Shown here: one piece after another, positions 1 to 5,379 of the stretch
Layout: every line of letters starts with the position of its first letter
How positions within the stretch are numbered: the first letter of the stretch is position 1
Assembly (NCBI GenBank): GCA_002299425.1
Contig: DBNW01000086.1
Coordinates: 1 to 12,567, forward strand
DNA length: 12,567 bases
From: Methylococcaceae bacterium UBA662
GTDB taxonomy: Bacteria; Pseudomonadota; Gammaproteobacteria; Methylococcales; Methylomonadaceae
Direction of reading: 5' to 3'
The notes under the pieces: model-generated
What the model saw: the letters and a program-made list of their open reading frames with translations, nothing else
Database searches by the model: none
What the model was told of the DNA's origin: nothing
Made by a program: the position numbers and the translations under genes

Positions 1-32
1 TGCTGATCAGGTATTCTATGTATTTTTTCTTC

Positions 33-50
33 GTTATCATGCTGGATAAC
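33..50. promoter_or_regulatory. Inverted repeat with possible -10 element upstream of cutA
   Basis: A perfect 6-bp inverted repeat, GTTATC (33-38) and GATAAC (45-50), is separated by six bases. The right arm resembles a -10 box (ATAA core) and would place transcription start near base 57, just before the foldable leader. No convincing -35 element lies 16-18 bases upstream; that stretch is T-rich. The repeat could be an operator overlapping the promoter of the cutA-dsbD cluster, or chance. This is inference from sequence only. Confidence 0.25.
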
Positions 51-68
51 ATACACTACTTTTTTCAG

Positions 69-157
69 GGCAGCGAAAGTCCTAAATCAGAGGTGGCAAG
101 CCTCGGCCATGGTAAGGTTTAGTGCCTTTAATTTCTAGGTGGCCACGTGCCGCTGCC
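69..157 (+). ncRNA. Putative structured leader RNA (three-way junction) upstream of cutA
   Basis: This gene-free stretch can fold into a closed multi-helix structure. The closing helix pairs GGCAGCG (69-75) with CGCTGCC (151-157), seven perfect base pairs. Inside it, GAGG (90-93) pairs with CCTC (101-104) around the loop TGGCAAG, and GGCCA (105-109) pairs with TGGCC (140-144). The second arm carries an inner hairpin, AAGG (114-117) with CCTT (125-128). A single-stranded segment starting GAAAG links the closing helix to the first arm. The 3' strand of the closing helix also overlaps an alternative hairpin, GCC (155-157) with GGC (162-164), so two states are possible. Some words (CAGGGCA, GCAAGCCTC, GCCGGTTGGC) recall the cyclic di-GMP-I riboswitch, but the helix layout does not match it. 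It could be a cis-regulatory leader for the cutA-dsbD cluster, a small RNA, or coincidence. No family is assigned. Confidence 0.3.
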
Positions 158-212
158 GGTTGGCCCGCCTTATGTTTCAGCCCCCAACACAGCAAGCCCT
201 TAAAAGACCGCC

Positions 213-539
213 ATGCCCACGCCTTTTGCAATCATTCTGTGTACCTGCCCCGATAAAGACAGTGCCAAAAAGCTGGCCGAGCTATTGGTCAGCAAAAACT
301 TGGCGGCTTGCGTGAACATTGTACCCGGTATCACCTCCGTCTATAGCTGGGAAGATAAAATTGAAACCGCACACGAGCAGTTATTGCTGATCAAAACCCT
401 TTACACCCACTATCAAGCCATTGAAACCTTGTTGCGCAAACAGCATCCTTACGAAATACCCGAAATTATCGCCTTGCCCATCGAGCGCGGCTTGCCTGAA
501 TACTTGGAATGGATGACTTCATGCCTTTCGCCCAACTGA
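213..539 (+). CDS. cutA: CutA1-family divalent-cation tolerance protein
   Basis: The 108-residue product has the length and layout of CutA1, a small cytoplasmic protein that forms very stable trimers with a ferredoxin-like fold. It is linked genetically to tolerance of copper and other divalent metals; its biochemical role is still unclear. Family features seen are the N-terminal beta strand followed by CTCPDKDSA, the LAACVNIVPGITSVYSWEDKI block near residues 30-50, and the conserved HPYEIPEI motif near residues 78-85. The start has no strong Shine-Dalgarno sequence, but no better start exists. The stop lies inside the beginning of dsbD, so the two genes are probably transcribed and perhaps translated together. 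cutA next to dsbD is also the arrangement in E. coli, where dsbD was once called cutA2. Confidence 0.95.
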   Translation: MPTPFAIILCTCPDKDSAKKLAELLVSKNLAACVNIVPGITSVYSWEDKIETAHEQLLLIKTLYTHYQAIETLLRKQHPYEIPEIIALPIERGLPEYLEWMTSCLSPN

Positions 540-2395
540 TTTTTTTCTGCCTTTTGGCCTGTTTCGGTCCACTGAGCTGGGCCTTAGACGGCAAACACCC
601 CTCGCCGCCAGACACCGCGCTTCAAGTCTCCTGGCTTAAAACAAGCGGCTTTACCTTAGGCCAACCTCAAACGTTGTTGCCGCCCGAACAGGCTTTTCAG
701 TTTTTTGCCGAAGTCAAAGACGCTACTAACCTGCGGGTGAACTGGAAAATCGCCGAAAACTACTATTTGTACCGCAATAAAATCGTTTTGACGCTGCTTG
801 ATTCTCCAGCCGTAAGCCTTGGGCCTTACCGCCTGCCCCCAGGCGAGCCGAAACCCGACGCCGACGAAGCCGGCGGCCAGACTGAGATTTACCGCGACTC
901 ACTGGCTTTTAAGGTGCCGCTCGTCCGTAGCAACAACGCGCCACAAACCATCCGGCTGAACGCCCGCTACCAAGGCTGCGCCGATTCTGGGGTATGTTAT
1001 CCGCCGATGAGCCAAACCCTGGTATTGGCCTTGCCTGCCGCTACCGGTTTGGCCGCTGACAAACCGGCCAGTGCCCTTGCCACACCCGTTTCCGAACAAG
1101 AACAAATTGCCGCTGCCCTGCACCAAGACAGCTTTTGGGCAACCCAGCTTAGCTTCTTAGGTTTTGGCCTGCTGTTGTCGCTAACGCCGTGCATCTTCCC
1201 GATGATTCCCATCTTATCGGGCATTATTGTTGGGAACAGCCACAAAATTTCCACCCTTAGGGCCTTTTTGCTGTCTTTAAGTTATGTGCTGGCCTCTGCA
1301 CTGACTTACACGGTATTTGGCATATTAGCAGCGATGTTCGGCAGCAACCTGCAAGCGACCTTTCAACAACCGTGGATCATCGTTTTATTCAGCGCCATTT
1401 TTGTCGCGCTGTCTTTTTCCCTATTCGGTTTTTACCACCTTGAACTGCCCAAATCGTTCCAGGCCCGGCTGCACAATTCCAGCGAAAAACACCGCGACGG
1501 CTCGCTTTGGGGTGCTGCCATCATGGGCGCGTTGTCAGCGTTGATAGTCGGCCCGTGCGTGGCCGCGCCGTTGGCCGGAGCATTAATTTACATCGGCAAA
1601 ACCGGCGACGTGCTACTGGGCGGGTCGGCCTTGTTCATGATGGGTTTAGGGATGGGCGTGCCGCTGCTGCTGCTAGGTGCCTCGGCAGGTAAACTGTTGC
1701 CGAAAGCCGGGGACTGGCTGGAGGCGACCAAAGCCGTGTCCGGCGTCATCATGCTGGCCGTGGCGGTCTGGATGTTAAGCCGCATCATCCCTGCCGCCGT
1801 CACTATGCTGTGTTATGCCCTGCTGTTGATCGTGCCATCGGTTTACTTGCGCGCCACCGAACCCTTGCCGAAAGACTGCCCTGGCTGGCAAAAACTGTGG
1901 AAAGGTCTGGGTCTGGTAATGCTCGCCTACGGCCTGTTGTTGCTGGTCGGCTTAAGCATGGGCAACGCCAACCCGCTACGGCCATTGCAGGGCTTAAACC
2001 TCGCCCAAACCGGAGCCGAAGGCCAGACCAGTCTGGCCTTTGAAGCGGTCACCGACCTGGCCGGGCTGGAGGCAAAAATCGCCTCAGCGACGGCCGCAAA
2101 CAAGCCGGTCATGCTGGATTTTTATGCCGACTGGTGCATTGCCTGCAAAGAAATGGAAACGTACACGTTTACCGATGACCGGGTACAGCACGGGTTAAAA
2201 GGCTTTGTGCTGCTGCGCGCCGATGTCACCCAAAACACCGCCGCCGACCAAGCCTTGCTGCACCGATTTAACCTGATTGGCCCGCCCGGGGTGTTGTTTT
2301 TTGGCCGTGACGGCCAAGAACAGGCGGCGCAGCGGGTCATCGGCTTTCAGGATGCCGCCGCATTCCTCGCGACACTCAAGCAACTAACACCATGA
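521..2395 (+). CDS. dsbD: Thiol:disulfide interchange protein DsbD
   Basis: DsbD passes electrons from cytoplasmic thioredoxin across the inner membrane to periplasmic reductases such as DsbC and CcmG-type proteins. All three expected domains are present, numbered from the start at 521. An N-terminal periplasmic alpha domain has the redox pair C153/C159 (GCADSGVCYPP). A multi-helix membrane domain has C224 (LTPCIFP) and C346 (GPCVAAPLAG). A C-terminal thioredoxin-like gamma domain has C539-I-A-C542 (DWCIACKE). At about 624 residues it is somewhat longer than the E. coli protein. The ATG at 521 is preferred because GGA lies about eight bases upstream and the product begins directly with a hydrophobic signal segment ending near LSWA. 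An in-frame ATG at 509 would add MDDF, whose acidic residues are unfavourable in a signal peptide, but it cannot be excluded. The gene overlaps cutA upstream and the TlpA-like gene downstream. Confidence 0.95.
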   Translation: MPFAQLIFFCLLACFGPLSWALDGKHPSPPDTALQVSWLKTSGFTLGQPQTLLPPEQAFQFFAEVKDATNLRVNWKIAENYYLYRNKIVLTLLDSPAVSLGPYRLPPGEPKPDADEAGGQTEIYRDSLAFKVPLVRSNNAPQTIRLNARYQGCADSGVCYPPMSQTLVLALPAATGLAADKPASALATPVSEQEQIAAALHQDSFWATQLSFLGFGLLLSLTPCIFPMIPILSGIIVGNSHKISTLRAFLLSLSYVLASALTYTVFGILAAMFGSNLQATFQQPWIIVLFSAIFVALSFSLFGFYHLELPKSFQARLHNSSEKHRDGSLWGAAIMGALSALIVGPCVAAPLAGALIYIGKTGDVLLGGSALFMMGLGMGVPLLLLGASAGKLLPKAGDWLEATKAVSGVIMLAVAVWMLSRIIPAAVTMLCYALLLIVPSVYLRATEPLPKDCPGWQKLWKGLGLVMLAYGLLLLVGLSMGNANPLRPLQGLNLAQTGAEGQTSLAFEAVTDLAGLEAKIASATAANKPVMLDFYADWCIACKEMETYTFTDDRVQHGLKGFVLLRADVTQNTAADQALLHRFNLIGPPGVLFFGRDGQEQAAQRVIGFQDAAAFLATLKQLTP

Positions 2396-2916
2396 AAAAC
2401 AATGGCATTATTCTAGCCGTGGCGGTCTTAGCCTTAACCGTTGGCATCTGGACGAAAAGCCTGTTATCCCCGCAAAGTCTGGTGCAACCGTCGCCATTGC
2501 CTGAATTCAGCCTGCCTGATGTGTCGGGTCAAACACGCGCTATTTCCGAATGGCGCGGTACGATACGGGTAATCAATTTCTGGGCCACATGGTGCCCCCC
2601 TTGCCGCGAGGAAATACCCGAACTGATGGCCGTACAGCGCGCTTATGCCGCACAAGGCGTCGTTGTCATCGGCATCGCCGTCGATGATCTAAACGCAGTG
2701 CAGCGTTTTCTGGCTGAAACCGCGCTTACCTACCCTGTACTTGTAGCGGGTGACAAGGGCCTGGCTTTAAGTCGTCAACTAGGGAACACGGTCGGTGCCG
2801 TACCCTTCACCGTCATAGCCGACCGGCAGGGGCAAATCGTGTACCGTCACCCGGGCGGGCTCACTCAGGCCGACTTAGCACCGGTCATCAAGCCCTTAGT
2901 GGATGCACAACCCTGA
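2392..2916 (+). CDS. TlpA/ResA-like membrane-anchored periplasmic thioredoxin
   Basis: The 174-residue protein begins with one hydrophobic segment (about residues 5-25) that probably anchors it in the inner membrane facing the periplasm. A thioredoxin-fold domain follows, with the TlpA-type active site FWATWCPPCREEIPEL, catalytic pair C68-P-P-C71, and the conserved cis-proline context GAVPFTV near residue 142. Proteins of this group reduce disulfides in the periplasm, for example in apocytochrome c or other client proteins. The ATG overlaps the dsbD stop codon as ATGA, which points to translational coupling and to DsbD as its electron donor. That partnership is inference; the substrate is unknown, and a CcmG/DsbE role is possible but no ccm genes are present. 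The 54 bases between its stop and the convergent hemF stop contain no clear rho-independent terminator. Confidence 0.88.
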   Translation: MKNNGIILAVAVLALTVGIWTKSLLSPQSLVQPSPLPEFSLPDVSGQTRAISEWRGTIRVINFWATWCPPCREEIPELMAVQRAYAAQGVVVIGIAVDDLNAVQRFLAETALTYPVLVAGDKGLALSRQLGNTVGAVPFTVIADRQGQIVYRHPGGLTQADLAPVIKPLVDAQP

Positions 2917-2970
2917 ACATTGTTTTTATAGGCTGAAGGCCGTACACACCGCAGATACCCTCGTCCACTT

Positions 2971-3885
2971 TCACAGCCCCAGCCAATTTTGCGGTTTCAG
3001 GTAGTGGTCGTAGAGTTCCGCCTCAACGCTGCCCGGTTCCGGCTGCCAGTGGTAACGCCACTGGACAATCGGCGGCAATGACATCAAAATCGATTCCGTC
3101 CTGCCGCCCGACTGCAAGCCAAACAACGTGCCACGGTCGTACACCAAGTTAAACTCCACATAACGGCCCCGGCGGTACAACTGGAACAGCCGTTCCCGCT
3201 CGCCATACGGCGTTTCCTTGCGTTTTTGTACGATGGGCAGATAGGCCTTAAGATAACTCTCGCCGACACTTTGCATAAAAGCGAAACAGCGGTCAAACCC
3301 CCAGTCGTTCAAGTCATCAAAAAACAAACCACCCACGCCACGGGTTTCATTCCGGTGCGGCAAAAAGAAATACTCGTCACAGCATTTTTTATAATCGGCA
3401 TAAACATCAGCACCAAACGGGTCGCACGCCGCCTTAGCGGTTTGGTGCCAGGCCACCACGTCCTCTTTGAACGGGTAATAAGGGGTTAAATCAAAGCCGC
3501 CGCCAAACCACCAGATGGCCGGTTCGCCGGGCTTTTCCGCGACCAACAAACGGACATTGGCATGGGATGTGGGCACATAAGGGTTCAAGGGATGAATCAC
3601 CAACGACACGCCCATCGCCTGGAATTGCCGGTTAGCCAGCTCAGGCCGCCTAGCCGTCGCCGACGGCGGCAGACTGAAACCCTGCACAGCAGAAAAATTC
3701 ACCCCGGCTTGCTCAAACACCCGGCCTTCAGCCAACACCCGGGTGCGCCCCCCGCCCCCCTCCGGCCGTTGCCAGAGGTCTTCGGTAAAACGCACATCAA
3801 CTTCCTCGGCTTCTAAGGCAAGGCAAATTCGGTCTTGCAAGCCCTTAAGATAAACTTCCACCTGTGTAATGTTTTTTGCATCCAT
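2971..3885 (-). CDS. hemF: Oxygen-dependent coproporphyrinogen III oxidase
   Basis: HemF carries out oxidative decarboxylation of coproporphyrinogen III to protoporphyrinogen IX in heme synthesis, using O2. The 304-residue product is close to the usual length of about 300. Family hallmarks seen are WQRPEGGGGRTRVL (residues 38-51), HPLNPYVPTSHANVR with H98 and H108, GGGFDLTPYYPFKEDVVAWH with H147, HRNETRGVGGLFFDD with H177, and VEFNLVYDRGT followed by LQSGGRTESILMSLPP. The start is supported by AGGTG seven bases upstream (complement of 3893-3897). That ribosome binding site lies inside an inverted repeat (3890-3901). The gene is transcribed away from the roadblock-domain gene and towards the TlpA-like gene. 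The PEGGGG segment is encoded by a G-rich run (GGGGGGCGGGGGG on the coding strand). Confidence 0.96.
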   Translation of the reverse strand: MDAKNITQVEVYLKGLQDRICLALEAEEVDVRFTEDLWQRPEGGGGRTRVLAEGRVFEQAGVNFSAVQGFSLPPSATARRPELANRQFQAMGVSLVIHPLNPYVPTSHANVRLLVAEKPGEPAIWWFGGGFDLTPYYPFKEDVVAWHQTAKAACDPFGADVYADYKKCCDEYFFLPHRNETRGVGGLFFDDLNDWGFDRCFAFMQSVGESYLKAYLPIVQKRKETPYGERERLFQLYRRGRYVEFNLVYDRGTLFGLQSGGRTESILMSLPPIVQWRYHWQPEPGSVEAELYDHYLKPQNWLGL

Positions 3886-3888
3886 TAG

Positions 3889-3917
3889 TTGACACCTGTC
3901 ACAATTATTTAAAAATA
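3889..3917 (+). promoter_or_regulatory. Dyad and candidate promoter in the hemF/roadblock divergent region
   Basis: TGACA (3890-3894) and TGTCA (3897-3901) form a perfect inverted repeat around CC. On the + strand the left part is a consensus -35 hexamer, TTGACA (3889-3894). The A/T-rich segment at 3910-3917 provides -10-like hexamers (AAAAAT at 16-base spacing), suitable for transcription of the roadblock gene starting near 3924. On the - strand the same dyad contains the hemF ribosome binding site. A DNA-binding regulator here could therefore affect both genes. It resembles an FNR/ANR site only loosely (TTGAC-N4-GTCAC instead of TTGAT-N4-ATCAA), so no regulator is named. The rest of the 90-base gap shows nothing else clear. 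Confidence 0.4.
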
Positions 3918-3975
3918 CCCTGCTAGGTTTCAGGATTTATACCTTACCCCCCCAACCGCAGCCGAGTGTAACCCT

Positions 3976-4365
3976 ATGCACACCTTACTAACCCAAGCCA
4001 AAGCAAAATTTAACCCGCTTCACGCAACAGCGATTCTTTCAGCACTGCCGGCACGGGTTGATGCGGCGGCCGTCTTGTCCAGCGATGGTCTGGTCATGGT
4101 CTCAACAGCTCTACCCGCACACATCGACGAAGACTGGCTGGCCAGCCTCAGTGCCGCTTTGTTTTCAGCCGGCACACGCAGCAGCCAACAGCTGATCAGC
4201 GGCCGCCTAGAACACATGCGAGTCCAAAGCTCGGCAGGCTTTCTGCTCATCAATCCCATCACCTCCAACCTCGTGCTGAGCGTGCTCACCCAAACCACTG
4301 ACGGCATCGATCAATTGGCCGAGGAAGTAAAACAAGCGGCTGAAAGCATCGCCGCTCTTTTTTAA
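3976..4365 (+). CDS. Roadblock/LC7-domain protein (MglB-like)
   Basis: The 129-residue product fits the bacterial roadblock/LC7 fold. It has an N-terminal helix (about residues 14-26), the hairpin VDAAAVLSSDGLVMVSTALP (28-47), a central helix DEDWLASLSAALFSAGTRSSQQL, the strands MRVQSSAGFLLINPI and SNLVLSVLTQ, and a C-terminal helix IDQLAEEVKQAAESIAALF. In bacteria such proteins often dimerise and regulate small Ras-like GTPases, as MglB does for MglA, or act as scaffolds in signalling. No GTPase gene lies nearby, so the partner is unknown and the function cannot be stated. No signal peptide or membrane segment is seen, so it is probably cytoplasmic. No clear Shine-Dalgarno sequence precedes the ATG. 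The gene is divergent from hemF and separated from cysM by about 100 bases. Confidence 0.75.
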   Translation: MHTLLTQAKAKFNPLHATAILSALPARVDAAAVLSSDGLVMVSTALPAHIDEDWLASLSAALFSAGTRSSQQLISGRLEHMRVQSSAGFLLINPITSNLVLSVLTQTTDGIDQLAEEVKQAAESIAALF

Positions 4366-4371
4366 AAAAAT

Positions 4372-4388
4372 CGCTTTTTTAAAAAGCG
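4372..4388. terminator. AT-rich palindromic hairpin after the roadblock gene
   Basis: CGCTTTTTTAAAAAGCG is a near-perfect palindrome beginning seven bases after the stop codon. It can form a CGCTTT/AAAGCG stem with a five-base loop. On the + strand the sequence after the stem is not T-rich. On the - strand it is followed by seven T residues (complement of 4364-4370), so as an intrinsic terminator it is better suited to antisense transcription. It may also protect or end the roadblock mRNA. Confidence as a true terminator is modest. Confidence 0.4.
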
Positions 4389-4412
4389 CAGCCCCATAGC
4401 CCGTAATCGCAC

Positions 4413-4432
4413 CCGCTCGTCCGGTTTTTTTT
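4413..4432 (+). terminator. Weak candidate rho-independent terminator before cysM
   Basis: A short stem, CCG (4413-4415) with CGG (4422-4424), is directly followed by eight T residues (4425-4432). The three-base-pair stem is shorter than a typical intrinsic terminator, but the T-tract is good and the position, between the roadblock gene and cysM, is suitable. It may act together with the palindrome at 4372-4388. Confidence 0.3.
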
Positions 4433-4468
4433 GTAAGATAGCCCAACTTACCCTGTTAGGAAACCACC

Positions 4469-5362
4469 ATGGACTACCCCACCATCGAGGCCTTTGTCGG
4501 CCGCACTCCCCTAGTTCGGCTGCAACGTCTGCCGGGCAATACGGCTAACACCCTGCTGGTCAAATTGGAAGGCAACAATCCGGCCGGCTCGGTAAAAGAC
4601 CGCCCTGCCTTAAGCATGATTAACCGGGCCGCAGCGCGCGGCGACATCAAGCCCGGCGATCGCCTAATTGAAGCGACCAGCGGCAACACCGGCATTGCCC
4701 TGGCCATGGCGGCGGCGATCAAAGGCTACCAGATGACCTTAATCATGCCCGATAACATGAGTGCAGAACGCCGCGCTTCCATGCGGGCTTACGGTGCCGA
4801 AATCATCCTGACGCCGGCGGCGGGCGGCATGGAGGCAGCCATCGATTTAGCACGGAGCATGGAAGCGGCGGGCGCCGGCAAAATTCTCGACCAATTTGCC
4901 AATCCCGACAACCCACTGGCCCATTATCACGGCACCGGGCCGGAAATTTGGCGCGACACCGGCGGTACAGTGAGCCACTTCGTCAGCGCGATGGGCACCA
5001 CCGGCACCATCATGGGCACTTCGCGCTACCTGAAAGAACAAAACCCGGCCATTGAAATCATCGGGGTACAGCCTAAAGGCGAGGCAAAAATCCCCGGCAT
5101 CCGCTGCTGGCCGAAAGCCTATTTGCCGAAAATTTACCAGGCCGAACGGGTTGACCGGATCGTAAAAGTGGACCAAGAATCGGCAGAAACCACCACCCGC
5201 GCCCTAGCGGCCCAAGAAGGCATTTTTGCCGGCGTATCCTCTGGCGGCGCGGTATTCGCGGCGTTAACGTTATGCCAGCAACTAGACGGTGCGGTCATCG
5301 TGGTCATTCTTTGTGACCGGGGCGACCGCTATTTGTCCACCGGGGTTTTCCCGGGCGAATAA
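4469..5362 (+). CDS. cysM: Cysteine synthase B (O-acetylserine sulfhydrylase B)
   Basis: CysM is a cytoplasmic PLP enzyme that makes cysteine from O-acetylserine and sulfide, and in some bacteria uses thiosulfate to form S-sulfocysteine. The 297-residue product shows the PLP lysine K43 in NPAGSVKDR, the substrate loop TSGNTGIALA near residues 69-78, the phosphate-binding glycine loop MGTTGTIMG, and SSGGAV near the C-terminus. CysM rather than CysK is indicated by IRCWPKAYLPKIY and by the ending CDRGDRYLSTGVF, both typical of the CysM branch. The start is supported by an AGGAAA-type ribosome binding site about five bases upstream. The next gene begins 17 bases after the stop, so the YdbH-like gene is probably cotranscribed, although the functional link is not obvious. 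Confidence 0.95.
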   Translation: MDYPTIEAFVGRTPLVRLQRLPGNTANTLLVKLEGNNPAGSVKDRPALSMINRAAARGDIKPGDRLIEATSGNTGIALAMAAAIKGYQMTLIMPDNMSAERRASMRAYGAEIILTPAAGGMEAAIDLARSMEAAGAGKILDQFANPDNPLAHYHGTGPEIWRDTGGTVSHFVSAMGTTGTIMGTSRYLKEQNPAIEIIGVQPKGEAKIPGIRCWPKAYLPKIYQAERVDRIVKVDQESAETTTRALAAQEGIFAGVSSGGAVFAALTLCQQLDGAVIVVILCDRGDRYLSTGVFPGE

Positions 5363-5379
5363 GTCAACGGCCTTAAGCC

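Noticed and set aside
3..10. CTGATCAG palindrome at the left edge
   Set aside because: An isolated 8-bp palindrome with no linked feature; expected by chance in a window of this size.
139..149. Overlapping palindromes GTGGCCAC and CACGTG as an operator
   Set aside because: They are explained at least in part by the proposed leader helix (TGGCC pairing with GGCCA), and no regulator can be named.
66..164. Cyclic di-GMP-I (GEMM) riboswitch
   Set aside because: Several short words match (CAGGGCA, GCAAGCCTC, GCCGGTTGGC), but the GAAA is not capping a hairpin and the main helix pairs bases that should be in the GEMM core. I keep only a family-neutral structured RNA.
3747..3765. Canonical G-quadruplex on the hemF coding strand
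   Set aside because: There are only two G6 tracts plus a GG, so four separate three-G runs with loops cannot be formed; only a two-layer structure is possible.
3226..3816. Open frames on the + strand within hemF
   Set aside because: They are antisense to conserved HemF motifs and show no family features or ribosome binding sites.
3889..3902. FNR/ANR binding site for hemF
   Set aside because: TTGAC-N4-GTCAC differs from TTGAT-N4-ATCAA at three key positions, and its location over the ribosome binding site is unusual for an activator.
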